Below, in pieces: positions 1-9,304 of a stretch of 64,000 nucleotides of DNA. The notes under the pieces were generated by a model, which searched no databases, was not told where the DNA came from, and worked only from the letters and a program-made list of their open reading frames with translations. The translations under genes and the position numbers were made by a program. The stretch's first letter is position 1. Each line of letters starts with the position of its first letter. Source of the stretch: Synechococcus sp. MU1643 (GTDB lineage: Bacteria > Cyanobacteriota > Cyanobacteriia > PCC-6307 > Cyanobiaceae); assembly GCF_020514095.1 (NCBI RefSeq), contig NZ_VTKY01000001.1, positions 1 through 64,000 of the forward strand, given 5' to 3'.

Positions 1-122
1 TAGGCCGTTGGGAGAAGAAGGATGCCGGACCAGCCGACAAAAACGAAGCGGTCGCGCTTGAGCCAGTCATCGAGGACGTCAAACCATCCCCGCTGTGGCG
101 CGCGTCCTACAGCGATCGTCAT
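1..122 (-). CDS. psbD: Photosystem II D2 protein, N-terminal part (cut by window edge)
   Basis: Only the first 40 codons are present; the gene runs off the left edge. The reverse strand reads from an ATG at 122 as [20 protein letters not shown], followed by a hydrophobic stretch ([13 protein letters not shown]). This is the conserved start of the D2 reaction-centre subunit, which binds the pheophytin, chlorophyll and plastoquinone cofactors of photosystem II in the thylakoid membrane with D1. It is transcribed divergently from ycf4, and the promoters of both presumably lie in the gap at 123-310. Identification is firm despite the truncation. Confidence 0.96.
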   Translation of the reverse strand, partial: MTIAVGRAPQRGWFDVLDDWLKRDRFVFVGWSGILLLPTA

Positions 123-211
123 GAGAGGTGAACGGTGCGGAAAGCCGCAGGCTGTGGGATACGCCGCGACCTTAACAATCTTCACGCGACCTGCGGGGCT
201 GATTTGCGTGA

Positions 212-847
<636 letters not shown>

Positions 848-851
848 TCCG

Positions 852-1523
852 ATGCGTCGTCTTCGTTCCTGGACTCTGCTGCTGCTCATCCCGTTGTTGG
901 TGAGTTGCAGCCCATCCCCGCGAGCTTTGGTGGTGACGGGTTGTGCCGATGCTCAGGCGGCCTGCCTGCAGGGGCTGGCCGCCGTCACCATGCAGACGAG
1001 CCAGGGCGAGTTCACAATCGAAGTGAACGGCGATGCCGCTCCCCTCACCTCCGGCAATTTCATTGATCTGGTGCGGCGCGGCACCTATGACGGAACGATG
1101 TTCCACCGCGTTGTTCGCGAGCCCTTCCCCTTCGTGGTGCAGGGGGGCGATCCGCAATCCAGTGATCGATCGGTTCCCCTGGGGCAGCTCGGCACCGGCA
1201 GTTTTGTGGATCCAGATAACGGTCAGGCGCGGATGATCCCGCTTGAGATCAAGTTCCGATCCGAGCCGCAACCCCGTTACAGCAGGGTAAGCACCAACCC
1301 TGCTGAACTTGATGCTCTGGAGTTGCCCCATGAGCGTGGGGCGGTGGCCATGGCCCGCTCTCAGGCTCCTGACTCAGCCAGCGCCCAGTTCTATGTGGCA
1401 TTGCGTCCCTTGCCGGAACTCGACGGTCGTTACGCCGTCTTCGGACGTGTTGTGGATGGCATGGAAGTGGTGGATGCGATCCAGCAAGGGGATCGCATTA
1501 CCGGTGCAGCAATAAGCGAGTGA
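852..1523 (+). CDS. Cyclophilin-type peptidyl-prolyl cis-trans isomerase, predicted lipoprotein
   Basis: 223 residues. The N-terminus is a lipoprotein signal (MRRLRSWTLLLLIPLLVSC), so the mature protein is probably lipid-anchored on the lumenal or periplasmic face. The rest is a cyclophilin domain: GNFIDLVRRGTYDGTMFHRV, then FVVQGGDP and SASAQFYVAL, covering the usual active-site region. It would catalyse proline isomerisation during folding of exported proteins. The ATG at 852 lies five bases after the ycf4 stop, suggesting co-transcription. It converges on ilvN, whose stop lies two bases away. Confidence 0.9.
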   Translation: MRRLRSWTLLLLIPLLVSCSPSPRALVVTGCADAQAACLQGLAAVTMQTSQGEFTIEVNGDAAPLTSGNFIDLVRRGTYDGTMFHRVVREPFPFVVQGGDPQSSDRSVPLGQLGTGSFVDPDNGQARMIPLEIKFRSEPQPRYSRVSTNPAELDALELPHERGAVAMARSQAPDSASAQFYVALRPLPELDGRYAVFGRVVDGMEVVDAIQQGDRITGAAISE

Positions 1524-1525
1524 AC

Positions 1526-2056
1526 TCAGGCCGGCACGCGGTTCTGGCTTGGAGACACTTTGAGCATTTCCGTGTTCACTCCTGAGGCTCGCTCAAGGGC
1601 CACCTTGCCGGTGCGGGCGATTTCCAGGATGCCGAAGGGGGCCATCAACCGTTCAAGGGCCACCAGCTTCCCGGGATCCCCCACCACTTCCAGGGTCAGG
1701 GCTTCATCGGCCACGTCCACCACCTTGGCCCTGAACACCTGAACGAGTTCGATCACGGCGCCCCGGGATGTCGCCGGTGCTGAAACTTTGAGCAGCATCA
1801 GTTCCCGTTCCACGGCCGGGCGCTGGGTTAGGTCGAGAACCTGAAGTACGTTCACCAGTTTGTCCAGCTGTTTGGTCATCTGCTGGAGCGTCTGGTCATC
1901 GCCCTCCACCACCATGGTGAGGCGCGACTGCCCTTCGGCCTCTGCTGGGCCGACGGCCAGACTGTCGATGTTGAAGCCGCGTCGGGCGAAGAGTCCTGCG
2001 ATCCGGCTGAGTGCGCCGGATTCGTCCTCAACCACCACCGAAAGGGTGTGTTTCAT
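1526..2056 (-). CDS. ilvN: Acetolactate synthase small (regulatory) subunit
   Basis: 176 residues, the normal length. It regulates acetolactate synthase, the first common enzyme of valine, leucine and isoleucine synthesis. The N-terminal ACT domain is clear (residues 1-75, with [20 protein letters not shown] and the [10 protein letters not shown] segment), followed by the C-terminal domain with [20 protein letters not shown]. The catalytic subunit is not in this window. Its 5' end overlaps the 3' end of the upstream hydrolase gene by 29 bases on the same strand, suggesting translational coupling. Confidence 0.95.
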   Translation of the reverse strand: MKHTLSVVVEDESGALSRIAGLFARRGFNIDSLAVGPAEAEGQSRLTMVVEGDDQTLQQMTKQLDKLVNVLQVLDLTQRPAVERELMLLKVSAPATSRGAVIELVQVFRAKVVDVADEALTLEVVGDPGKLVALERLMAPFGILEIARTGKVALERASGVNTEMLKVSPSQNRVPA

Positions 2057-2993
2057 CGCCGCTGGTCGTCCCCTGCCGGTCTGTTCCTCCCAAGTTACGG
2101 TCCAGCCAGGGCAACAACACAGCCAGGAATCGATCGGGCGCTTCGTCGTGGGGGCAATGACCGCAGCGATCCAGCACCTTCAGCTCGAGTTCGGAGTGAC
2201 TGGCGGCCACGGATTCGCCGATGGCTAGGGGTACAAATCGATCCTGACGGCCCCAGATCAGAAGCATGGGTGCCCGCAGTTGTTCGAGCAGTGCAGGGGC
2301 TGTAGCGCCTCGGGGACGGTTGGCCATGCCCAGGCTCATGCCCCGCAGGGCCCGGGCGGCTGTGGGGCGTCGGGCAGGACGGGCGATCAGCTGCGCCAGC
2401 TCTCGGTCGGATTGGATCGATTGCCAATAGGCCCCCTGAAGCCCGGTTTTGAGTAAGCCAGTGCGCGCGATCAAGGGCACCACAAGCTCAAGCGGAAGCA
2501 AGTGCAGCACCAGTGCGAGTAGGCGCCGCTGCCAACGCCGCCGCCAGGGAGCCCGTCGTTTCGGCAGCGGTTGAATCAGGGCAGGGTCCGGTAGGGGCGC
2601 GGCGACCACCGCCCGCACCTGGTTCGGTGCCAACACCGCGGCGGTGAGCGCTGTTAAGCCCCCTAGGGAATTGCCGATCACCACCGCTGGCCCCTGTACC
2701 ACCTGATCGAGGAATGCACAAACCTGCAGGGCCCAGAGCCGGTTGTCCATCGGCCGCGCCGGCTGAGCGGATTGGCCGAATCCCAGCAGGTCCAGGCTGT
2801 AGACCCGCCAGCCCTGATCAGCCAGACGTGGCGCGCAGTGGCGCCAGTGTCCGCTGGCTGCGCCGAAACCATGCAACAGCAGCAGCGCAGGGCCCGCTTC
2901 AGGGCCGCTGACCCGCCAGTGGCAGGGCCAGCCCCTCCACGGCCAGGTGCTCTGGACACCCCACTCGGCAGTCTGGACAGCAGCAGGCGGCAC
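2028..2993 (-). CDS. Alpha/beta-fold hydrolase
   Basis: 321 residues. It has an alpha/beta-hydrolase core: oxyanion strand [14 protein letters not shown] (about 35-48), nucleophile elbow GNSLGG (about 107-112), acid in [10 protein letters not shown] and histidine in [12 protein letters not shown]. An Arg-rich cap region ([15 protein letters not shown]) precedes a hydrophobic helix. The substrate is not identifiable from sequence; cyanobacterial paralogues are often loosely annotated as haloalkane dehalogenase-like or esterase-like. Its start overlaps the divergent trm1 gene by up to 47 bases, so one of the two starts may be set too far upstream. Confidence 0.85.
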   Translation of the reverse strand: MPPAAVQTAEWGVQSTWPWRGWPCHWRVSGPEAGPALLLLHGFGAASGHWRHCAPRLADQGWRVYSLDLLGFGQSAQPARPMDNRLWALQVCAFLDQVVQGPAVVIGNSLGGLTALTAAVLAPNQVRAVVAAPLPDPALIQPLPKRRAPWRRRWQRRLLALVLHLLPLELVVPLIARTGLLKTGLQGAYWQSIQSDRELAQLIARPARRPTAARALRGMSLGMANRPRGATAPALLEQLRAPMLLIWGRQDRFVPLAIGESVAASHSELELKVLDRCGHCPHDEAPDRFLAVLLPWLDRNLGGTDRQGTTSGDETHPFGGG

Positions 2994-4161
2994 CCTTCTG
3001 ACCTCAACCGATCATCACTATCGCGAAGGTTTGGCTGAGCTCAGCCTTGGTCCAGGCTTTTTCAGGCCTGAGTCGCGTCCGGCCCGGGACCTGTCAGTGT
3101 TGTTGGCCCGTCACCAGATTCTTCACGCCACGCGGCCCCTGCGCTGGCTTGATCTGATGGCTGGTTGCGGGATCCGGCCCCTGCGCTGGGGGTTGGAGGC
3201 GCTGGGCAACCAGGCCGTTGAGACAGAGCTCTGGATCAACGATGGGGATCCAGATCGGCTGCCCCTGATCCAGGCCAATGTGCAGGGGCTGGGGTGTTCA
3301 ACGCGGCTCACAGCTGATGCCGCAGACCTACTGCTGCACCGGTCGATTGTTCAGCGACACTGGTTCGATTTCATCGACCTTGATGCCTTCGGCTCTCCTG
3401 GGCCTCTGATTCAGCCGGCGCTCCAAGCCCTTCGCTTCGACGGCCTGTTGTTTCTGGCCTCCACGGATGGCCGGTCCCCCACTGGCCATGACCGGCCGGG
3501 TGCAATCCGCAGCCTTGGAGCCGCCGCTCGCGCCCACCCTTCCAGCTGGGAAATGGCCCTGCGTCAGCAGATCGGGCTGGTGGCGCGGCAAGCCTGGATG
3601 CTGGGGCGCGGACTGCAGCCGCTGTTCAGCTTCAGTGAAGGCCGCACCTTTCGTCTGGCCCTGCGCCTGCGGCGCCAGATCCCAGCGGGCGATGAAAAGA
3701 AGCTTGGGCTGGTGGCCCGTTGCGAAAGCTGTGGTGCTCAACGGGTGCAGCCTCTGCTCAAGCTCAGCGGCTGGCCGGCCTGTGACTGCGTAGCTGGACA
3801 GGGGCGGTGGAGCATCAGCGGCCCGTTGTGGATCGGTCCCTTGCAGGAGCAGAAGCTGTTGCAGCATCTGCTTGCCGATGCTCAACAGCTGGGGCGTCAG
3901 CAGATCAGCCCCGCCACGTTTCGGCTGATGCAGCGCCTGCAGGCGGATCCCGGAGATCGCCCCACGGTCTGGCCCACTGATGAGCTGGCTCGGCGGCTGG
4001 GCATCGGTGGGCCGCCAGCTCTGGGGCCATTGGTCCAGGCGCTCCAGGCCGCGGGCTATCGCGCCAGTGCCAGCGGCGTCATGGCAGGGCAGGTGCGAAC
4101 CGATGCTGGATTACCGCAGCTGTTACAGATCTGCACCAGCCTGCGGGGGGAAGGGATTTAA
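2947..4161 (+). CDS. trm1: tRNA (guanine26-N2)-dimethyltransferase Trm1
   Basis: 404 residues with a GTG start. Trm1 methylates G26 of tRNA twice using SAM. Visible parts are the N-terminal YREG segment (25-28), SAM-binding [13 protein letters not shown] (70-82), catalytic DLDAFGSP (144-151) and a zinc-finger-like set Cys259, Cys262, Cys279, Cys281. Trm1 is chiefly archaeal and eukaryotic, with bacterial cases in Aquifex and cyanobacteria. No ATG exists between the GTG and residue 71, so a start at or near 2947 is needed, overlapping the divergent hydrolase. Confidence 0.9.
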   Translation: MLWTPHSAVWTAAGGTLLTSTDHHYREGLAELSLGPGFFRPESRPARDLSVLLARHQILHATRPLRWLDLMAGCGIRPLRWGLEALGNQAVETELWINDGDPDRLPLIQANVQGLGCSTRLTADAADLLLHRSIVQRHWFDFIDLDAFGSPGPLIQPALQALRFDGLLFLASTDGRSPTGHDRPGAIRSLGAAARAHPSSWEMALRQQIGLVARQAWMLGRGLQPLFSFSEGRTFRLALRLRRQIPAGDEKKLGLVARCESCGAQRVQPLLKLSGWPACDCVAGQGRWSISGPLWIGPLQEQKLLQHLLADAQQLGRQQISPATFRLMQRLQADPGDRPTVWPTDELARRLGIGGPPALGPLVQALQAAGYRASASGVMAGQVRTDAGLPQLLQICTSLRGEGI

Positions 4162-4189
4162 ATGGGCGGGCGATCGCTTTGCCCAGACC

Positions 4190-4291
4190 ATGGCTGCTGA
4201 GATTTTTGGAACTGCTGCGATTTTCTGGGTCTTGATTCCCGTCGGCCTCGCTGGTGGTGCTCTGCTTCTGAAACTGCAGGGCGACGACTGA
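4190..4291 (+). CDS. petM: Cytochrome b6-f complex subunit PetM
   Basis: 33-residue single-span thylakoid protein: [20 protein letters not shown] followed by [13 protein letters not shown]. This is the characteristic PetM sequence. PetM is one of the small peripheral subunits that stabilise the cytochrome b6-f dimer, which carries electrons from plastoquinol to plastocyanin or cytochrome c6. The gene starts 28 bases after trm1 and lies 56 bases before ycf39, so it may share transcripts with both. Identification is firm because nearly every residue fits the family. Confidence 0.97.
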   Translation: MAAEIFGTAAIFWVLIPVGLAGGALLLKLQGDD

Positions 4292-4347
4292 AGCAGTCGC
4301 TTCGAAGCGGGGGCCATTAGGCTCGCTCCTTCGTAAGGAAGGCGCCG

Positions 4348-5310
4348 ATGCAAGTGCTTGTGGTGGGTGGCACCGGCACCCTGGGACGACAGATCGCCCG
4401 TCGTGCTCTTGATGCCGGCCACCAGGTGCGCTGCATGGTGCGGACGCCCCGTAAAGCTGCCTTCCTGCAGGAATGGGGTTGTGAGCTCACCCGGGGCGAC
4501 CTCTTGGAGCCCGACAGCCTCGATTACGCCCTCGAGGGCATGGATGCCGTGATTGATGCATCCACCAGTCGCCCCAACGATCCCCGCAGCATCTACGAAA
4601 CGGATTGGGACGGAAAGCTCGAACTGCTTCTTGCCTGTGAACGGGCAGGGGTGAAGCGTTTTGTCTTTCTCTCACTGTTGGGCGCGCATCAGCACCGCGA
4701 CGTTCCCCTAATGGACATCAAGGCCTGCACGGAGAAGCTGCTGGAGTCCTCGGATCTCGATTACACGATCCTGCAGGGTGCCGCCTTCATGCAGGGGGTG
4801 ATCAGTCAGTTCGCCATTCCTGTTCTGGAGAGTCAGACCGTGTGGGTCAGTGGTAGCCCCACGGCTATTGCCTACATGAACACTCAGGACATGGCCCGCT
4901 TTGCCGTCGCGGCACTCGAGCGGGAGGAAACCGTGCGCGGCACCTACCCCGTTGTAGGCCCCAAGGCCTGGAACACCGGTGAACTGGTCCAGCTCTGTGA
5001 ACGCTGCAGTGGCAAGACAGCTCGTGTGTTCCGGGTGCAGCCATTCTTGATCAACCTGATGCAGGGGGTGGCGTCCTTCTTTGAACCCGCCGTCAACGTG
5101 GCAGAGAGGTTGGCTTTCGCTGAGGTCACCGGCAGCGGTCAGACCCTGGATGCCCCTATGCAAAACAGCTATGCCGCCTTCGGTCTTGAGGCCTCGGAGG
5201 CCACGGACATGGAGGGCTACATCGGCGAGTACTACGACACGATCCTGAAGCGCCTGCGCGAAATGGAAGCCGATCTCGACAAAGATGCGAAGAAAAAGCT
5301 GCCTTTCTGA
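4348..5310 (+). CDS. ycf39: Ycf39, NmrA-like SDR protein of photosystem II assembly
   Basis: 320 residues, an atypical short-chain dehydrogenase. The nucleotide-binding motif VVGGTGTLGRQIARRAL lies at residues 5-21; downstream are the family landmarks ASTSRPNDPRSIYETDWDGK and FVFLSLLGAHQHRDVPLM. In Synechocystis, Ycf39 associates with Hlip proteins and helps load chlorophyll onto newly made D1. The ATG at 4348 directly precedes the Rossmann motif. It sits between petM and a small hypothetical gene, in keeping with thylakoid biogenesis neighbours. Confidence 0.94.
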   Translation: MQVLVVGGTGTLGRQIARRALDAGHQVRCMVRTPRKAAFLQEWGCELTRGDLLEPDSLDYALEGMDAVIDASTSRPNDPRSIYETDWDGKLELLLACERAGVKRFVFLSLLGAHQHRDVPLMDIKACTEKLLESSDLDYTILQGAAFMQGVISQFAIPVLESQTVWVSGSPTAIAYMNTQDMARFAVAALEREETVRGTYPVVGPKAWNTGELVQLCERCSGKTARVFRVQPFLINLMQGVASFFEPAVNVAERLAFAEVTGSGQTLDAPMQNSYAAFGLEASEATDMEGYIGEYYDTILKRLREMEADLDKDAKKKLPF

Positions 5311-5313
5311 ACC

Positions 5314-5341
5314 TTGATCCCTCTTGGTTCTTTTGTACTAT
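5314..5341 (+). promoter_or_regulatory. Candidate sigma70-type promoter
   Basis: TTGATC at 5314-5319 and TACTAT at 5336-5341 are separated by 16 bases and lie 22 bases upstream of the ATG at 5364. Each hexamer matches the consensus at four of six positions. This could drive the 71-residue gene and arsM. It was found by eye and has no experimental support. Confidence 0.3.
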
Positions 5342-5363
5342 CGCCTTAACTAATTCCTACCTT

Positions 5364-5579
5364 ATGGCTGTCGCTCAGCTCAAAAACCTGCAGCGGCGTC
5401 TGCAGCTGTTGTCGGATGAGGCGGAACAGGGCCTCAACCGCGTTTGCGGCCATGAGCTATGGAAGTCGGTGGGCCCCGATGCGGTGGATGGTATGGCTGA
5501 TCCCGACCGACGGGCCGAGGCCAACTACTGGTATGGCCAGTGGAATGTGGTGCGTGAGCTGCAGGAGGCAATCGGCTGA
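5364..5579 (+). CDS. Small conserved hypothetical protein
   Basis: 71 residues with no motif I can name. It is soluble and helical (AVAQLKNLQRRLQLLSDEAE near the N-terminus) and ends with a tryptophan-rich stretch (ANYWYGQWNVVRELQEAIG). Its stop overlaps the start of the next gene (TGATG at 5577-5581), so it is probably translationally coupled to the ArsM-like methyltransferase. That is the only functional hint available. Codon use resembles that of its neighbours. Confidence 0.75.
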   Translation: MAVAQLKNLQRRLQLLSDEAEQGLNRVCGHELWKSVGPDAVDGMADPDRRAEANYWYGQWNVVRELQEAIG

Positions 5580-6391
5580 TGGCGGAGTCGTGTTGTTCGT
5601 CCCCAGTGCCGCAGTCTCTGGATCAAACTCAGGCGGTTGAAGCCCGCTATGGAGCTGCTGCCCAAGAGCAGGAACCCTGCCTTTGCACCCCGGTCGGCTT
5701 CGACCCTGCCCTGCTCAGGGTGATTCCGGAAGCTGTCATTGACCGTGATTACGGCTGTGGTGATCCCACCCGTTGGGTCAAGCAGGGGGACCGCGTGCTC
5801 GACCTGGGCAGCGGCAGCGGCAAAAACGCCTTCATCTGTAGCCAAATCGTCGGGGCATCTGGTCATGTGACCGGAGTGGATCGCAACGCCGACATGCTGG
5901 CCCTGTCGCGTGAAGCGATCCCGGTTGTTGCCTCAGCCGTGGGGTTCGACAACGTCCGTTTTGTTGATGGAGCCATCGAAGCCCTGGATGCCCCCACGGC
6001 AACAGGTGAACCCCTGATCGCTGATGGTTCGATCGATGTGGTGCTGAGCAACTGTGTGCTCAACCTGGTGAACCCGTCGGCACGGGACAGGCTTCTGGCC
6101 AACATTCGGCGGGTCCTGCTCCCCGGTGGTCGCGTCGCCATCAGCGACATCGTTTGCGATCAGGTGGTGCCCCTGCGGTTGCAGCAGGACCCTGATCTCT
6201 GGAGCGGTTGCATCAGCGGCGCCTGGCAAGAGCAGGCGTTCCTGAAGGCCTTTGAAGCTCTTGGCTTTGAGCAAGTTCGCTACGCCGATCGGAGTGAGCA
6301 GCCCTGGCGTGTGGTGGAAGACATTGAATTCCGGGCGGTCACCCTCGTCGGCGTCCTCCCCGCCGAGGCCCAGCGCTCGAGCTGCTGCTGA
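5579..6391 (+). CDS. arsM: SAM-dependent methyltransferase, ArsM (arsenite methyltransferase) type
   Basis: 270 residues. The SAM-binding motif DLGSGSGKNA is at 75-84. ArsM hallmarks are RDYGCGDP with Cys60, VVLSNCVLNLV with Cys159, and WSGCISGAW with Cys211; these three cysteines bind As(III) in characterised ArsM enzymes. The enzyme would methylate arsenite to less toxic or volatile forms. Unusually, CC pairs occur at both ends (residues 5-6 and the last two), plus CLC at 34-36. It overlaps the upstream small gene by one base and the convergent rluE gene by 53 bases. Confidence 0.85.
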   Translation: MAESCCSSPVPQSLDQTQAVEARYGAAAQEQEPCLCTPVGFDPALLRVIPEAVIDRDYGCGDPTRWVKQGDRVLDLGSGSGKNAFICSQIVGASGHVTGVDRNADMLALSREAIPVVASAVGFDNVRFVDGAIEALDAPTATGEPLIADGSIDVVLSNCVLNLVNPSARDRLLANIRRVLLPGGRVAISDIVCDQVVPLRLQQDPDLWSGCISGAWQEQAFLKAFEALGFEQVRYADRSEQPWRVVEDIEFRAVTLVGVLPAEAQRSSCC

Positions 6392-7031
6392 TCAGGCGGT
6401 TCAGCCGTTCCTGTTCGACAGCCGTCACCGCACGCCAAGTACCGGGTTGAAGGCCCGCGAGGTCCAGCGCTGGACCGTTGTCCATTAAGTCGATACAGCA
6501 GCGCACCAAACGCAACGTTGGCAGGCCAACAGCAGCTGTCATCCGGCGCACTTGCCGGTTGCGCCCCTCGGTGAGGGACAGCTGCAGCCAACTTGTGGGA
6601 ATCGCAGCGCGGTAACGAATTGGAGGGGTTCTGTCGGGCAACTGCAGTTGCTCCTGACCCTGAAGCCAGTGCACTTTCGCAGGCAAGGTGCGGCGCCCCT
6701 GAACCACAACCCCATCGCGAAGCTGTTGCAGTTGATCGGTGTTGGGGGTTCCTTCCACCTGCGCCCAGTAGCTGCGCCAGTGCCCAAAGCGAGGGTCAGT
6801 GAGGCGCTGTTGCAGTCGGCCATTGTTGGTGAGGATCAGCAGCCCCTCGCTGTCGGCGTCGAGGCGTCCTGCGGCATACACCTCGGGCACATCAACAAAG
6901 TCGCTCAGGCAACGCCAGCGGCTTCCTTCTTCCGGCGTGAATTGACTTAAAACCCCGAAGGGCTTGTTCAGCAGCAACGTCGTCAAGTCAGCTTGCGTTT
7001 TCGCGCATCCTCCACAGGTTGACCACGCCAA
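6339..7031 (-). CDS. rluE: 23S rRNA pseudouridine synthase, RsuA/RluE type
   Basis: Up to 230 residues. The catalytic motif GRLDADSEGLLILTNNG (about residues 55-71) is that of RsuA/RluB/RluE/RluF enzymes, and the short form without an N-terminal S4 domain matches RluE, which modifies 23S rRNA near the peptidyl-transferase region. LLLNKPFGVLSQF marks the domain start. The upstream TTG at 7031 gives a poor leader, so a TTG near 6984 (LTTLLLNKP) is a likely alternative. The low-complexity C-terminus (SSSSSAG, RRGGRRRG) overlaps the convergent arsM gene. Confidence 0.88.
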   Translation of the reverse strand: MAWSTCGGCAKTQADLTTLLLNKPFGVLSQFTPEEGSRWRCLSDFVDVPEVYAAGRLDADSEGLLILTNNGRLQQRLTDPRFGHWRSYWAQVEGTPNTDQLQQLRDGVVVQGRRTLPAKVHWLQGQEQLQLPDRTPPIRYRAAIPTSWLQLSLTEGRNRQVRRMTAAVGLPTLRLVRCCIDLMDNGPALDLAGLQPGTWRAVTAVEQERLNRLISSSSSAGPRRGGRRRG

Positions 7032-7080
7032 TGGAGATCAGCAGCAGGCCGAGATCCAGGCTCAACGGGGGGAGAATCAC
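6988..7080 (-). CDS. Possible 30-residue single-span membrane protein
   Basis: A short reading frame from GTG at 7080 to TGA at 6988-6990 encodes a hydrophobic span (SLDLGLLLISIGVVNLW) followed by a positively charged tail (RMRENAS). This architecture is common for small thylakoid subunits, but I cannot match it to a named Psb, Pet or Ndh protein. Its stop lies just before the likely internal TTG start of rluE, so the two could be coupled. Evidence is limited to composition and position. Confidence 0.4.
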   Translation of the reverse strand: MILPPLSLDLGLLLISIGVVNLWRMRENAS

Positions 7081-7187
7081 GGACGGCGGATGTGTGTCGG
7101 CGTTGGAGCCTAAGGGCTGTGTTCTCTCTGCGGGGTGCAAGTGGCCTTCTAAACTGACTTCAGCAAGACAGAACTGGCGACCAGCGC

Positions 7188-7457
7188 ATGATCGAAACCT
7201 CGGGTGTGATCGAGAAGGAACAGGGCAACGGGTTCTATCTGGTCACCCTCGAGCAGCCTGCTGGTCACCAATGCCTCTGCAGAGCCGCTGGAAAGCTCAC
7301 CAAGTTCCGGATCAAATTGCTTGCTGGTGACAAGGTGCTGGTGGAGATCAGCCCCTACGACCTCACCCGCGGCCGAATCACCTACCGAGAGCGCAATGCC
7401 GGTGCTCCTGGCGGTCGTCCCGGCGGCAACCGTCCCGGCGGACCGCGCCGTCGCTGA
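7188..7457 (+). CDS. infA: Translation initiation factor IF-1 (S1/OB-fold)
   Basis: 89 residues. The OB-fold IF-1 sequence is clear: ETSGVIEKEQGNGFYLVTL at the start and GDKVLVEISPYDLTRGRITY in the second half. IF-1 binds the 30S A site during initiation. Compared with the usual 72-75 residues it carries a basic Gly/Pro/Arg tail (GAPGGRPGGNRPGGPRRR), and some core residues differ from the canonical sequence, so it may be a second IF-1-like copy. It converges on the NTRC gene across a strong hairpin. Confidence 0.85.
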   Translation: MIETSGVIEKEQGNGFYLVTLEQPAGHQCLCRAAGKLTKFRIKLLAGDKVLVEISPYDLTRGRITYRERNAGAPGGRPGGNRPGGPRRR

Positions 7458-7473
7458 GGGCCGCTGCCCTCAG
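7454..7473. terminator. Hairpin between convergent infA and NTRC genes
   Basis: CTGAGGGC (7454-7461) pairs perfectly with GCCCTCAG (7466-7473) across a 4-base loop. It overlaps both stop codons of two converging genes. No clear T-run follows on either strand, so it may end transcription weakly or protect 3' ends rather than act as a classical Rho-independent terminator. Confidence 0.5.
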
Positions 7474-8852
7474 GCGGGTGTCTGAAGACAAGCTTCAATT
7501 GCAGCTTTGAATTCACTGCGCTGTTTTACGCCGCGCCACTGCTTGACCATCGCCTTGTTGTGGAACAGCTGCACGGTGGGTGTGCCATTCACTCCGGCCT
7601 GTTCGGCGATCTCCTGATCGGCCTCGATGTCGATGACAACGGCCTGGGCGGATCCAGCAAGTTCTTGAATCACCCGCTGCAACTGGGGCTTCAGCACGTG
7701 GCAAGGCCCGCAGCTGGGTGAGGTGTAAATCACCAGCAGAGGCTTGGCGCTGTCGTGGTAGAGCTTGCGTAGGGCAAAGCTTCCTTTCTGCCACAGCCCT
7801 TGGGGGTCGTAGGTGGCTTCTGTGGTCACATCCACATTCACAGGACGTTCTGCCACCGCCGGCTCCACCTGCTCACGCTGCACCCGAGTGGCCAGGTTGT
7901 GGTGACTCAGCCAGCGCTCCGCTGCCAAGGCCGCCTTGCATCCACTGCCAGCTGCGGTGATGCCCTGTCGCCATTCGGCATCGGCCACATCCCCGGCTGC
8001 GAAGACGCCTTCCATTGACGTCTCCGGCCGTCCCGGCTCCGTTGTCAGATAACCCTTCCGGTCCAGATCCAATTGCCCATGAAGCAGATCGGTGTTTGGG
8101 GTGTGTCCGATGGCATAGAAGAGGCCTTTGACGGAGAGGGTGGTTGAGCTGCCCTCAACGCGATTGCGCAGGGTCATCGACTGCATCCAGTCGTCCCCGC
8201 TCACGTCATCGATCTCACTGTTCCAGTGCACCGTGATCGCGTCGTTGGCAAACACCCGATCAGCCATGGCGGCACTGGCGCGGAGTTTGTCGGAGCGCAC
8301 CACCAGATGCACATGGCTTCCGTATTTGGTCAGATACACCGCCTCTTCACAGGCGGAGTCACCGCCGCCCACCACGGCGAGTTCCTCATTGCGGAACTGA
8401 GGTGTGGCGCCGTCACAGATCGCGCAGGCGCTAATACCTTTGCTCCAGAAGGTTTCCTCCGAGGGCAGTTGGAGACGGTTGGCACTGGCGCCGGTGGCAA
8501 CCACCAGGGCGTGGGTGCGGATGGTCTGTCCTTCGACCTCAAGGCGATAGGGCTTGGCGCTGAGATCAATGCTGTCGGCATCCGCTTCCAGCAGGTGGGT
8601 GCCCCACCGCACCGCCTGGGCCTTCATTAAGTCCATCAGATCGGGGCCGAGCACACCGTCAGGGAAGCCCGGGAAATTCTCAACATGGGTAGTGGTCATC
8701 AACTGGCCGCCAGGGATTCCGCCGCGTTGAAATCCAGTGACCAGAAGCGGTTGCAGGTTGGCCCTTGCTGCATAGATGGCAGCTGTGTAACCGGCTGGCC
8801 CTGAGCCAACGATGACCAGATTTTCGATGTGATCCTGACCGGCTTGACCCAC
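7470..8852 (-). CDS. ntrC (NTRC): NADPH-thioredoxin reductase C (reductase-thioredoxin fusion)
   Basis: 460 residues. Residues 1-320 are a flavin thioredoxin reductase: FAD motif GSGPAG (16-21), redox centre CAIC (143-146) and an NADPH-binding [10 protein letters not shown] segment. Residues about 360-460 are a fused thioredoxin with CGPC (381-384). NTRC uses NADPH to reduce 2-Cys peroxiredoxins and photosynthetic targets in cyanobacteria and chloroplasts. The GTG start at 8852 gives the expected N-terminus. This is not the nitrogen regulator that shares the name. Confidence 0.95.
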   Translation of the reverse strand: MGQAGQDHIENLVIVGSGPAGYTAAIYAARANLQPLLVTGFQRGGIPGGQLMTTTHVENFPGFPDGVLGPDLMDLMKAQAVRWGTHLLEADADSIDLSAKPYRLEVEGQTIRTHALVVATGASANRLQLPSEETFWSKGISACAICDGATPQFRNEELAVVGGGDSACEEAVYLTKYGSHVHLVVRSDKLRASAAMADRVFANDAITVHWNSEIDDVSGDDWMQSMTLRNRVEGSSTTLSVKGLFYAIGHTPNTDLLHGQLDLDRKGYLTTEPGRPETSMEGVFAAGDVADAEWRQGITAAGSGCKAALAAERWLSHHNLATRVQREQVEPAVAERPVNVDVTTEATYDPQGLWQKGSFALRKLYHDSAKPLLVIYTSPSCGPCHVLKPQLQRVIQELAGSAQAVVIDIEADQEIAEQAGVNGTPTVQLFHNKAMVKQWRGVKQRSEFKAAIEACLQTPA

Positions 8853-8959
8853 CGCTTAAGCGAACTGACTATGAGTTAAATCTAAAGCCCTGTCAGAAGC
8901 CTGCGTGAGGAAATGCTTGAGGATGAACGAATGGGATTTAGAAGAGTTTAAGAAAATAT

Positions 8960-9208
8960 TCAGATTTCGACTTGTGAGTCGTTGGAGGTGGGGTCGTGAA
9001 TCGGGCGTCGTTTGCTTGGGTTGCGCGGAACCGCCAAAACATTGGCCTCAAGCATCTCAACGTTTTCACCGATGCATGTGATCCATTCGCAGAATTCTTG
9101 CGTTATCGCGTAACTGTCTTCATAGCGCTCTTCCTTGTCCAGGACTGCAATGCGAGTGGATGCCCAGCCCGTTGCAACGACGATCCGACGTTCCATTGCA
9201 GCGTCCAT
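8960..9208 (-). CDS. Hypothetical protein
   Basis: 82 residues from an ATG at 9208 preceded by a good ribosome-binding site (GAGGAG seven bases upstream). No domain recognised; the middle is Trp/Cys-containing (TQEFCEWITCIGENVEML). The open frame continues upstream of the ATG for about 28 codons to a TAG, and that translation (ICKWTVEWGPQSVNLINVEE) also looks coding, but it contains no ATG, GTG or TTG. Either the start was lost or the similarity to coding sequence is chance. It lies 97 bases downstream of the helicase gene. Confidence 0.55.
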   Translation of the reverse strand: MDAAMERRIVVATGWASTRIAVLDKEERYEDSYAITQEFCEWITCIGENVEMLEANVLAVPRNPSKRRPIHDPTSNDSQVEI

Positions 9209-9304
9209 GACTATCTCCTCGACGTTGATCAGGTTGACGGATTGGGGGCCCCATTCGACCGTCCATTTGCAGATATTCGCATTTTCCTCTGGCTAATGCT
9301 GTGC

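Noticed and set aside
4270..4290. GCGAC...GTCGC stem at the petM end
   Set aside because: Short stem overlapping the stop codon with no T-run; no terminator call justified.
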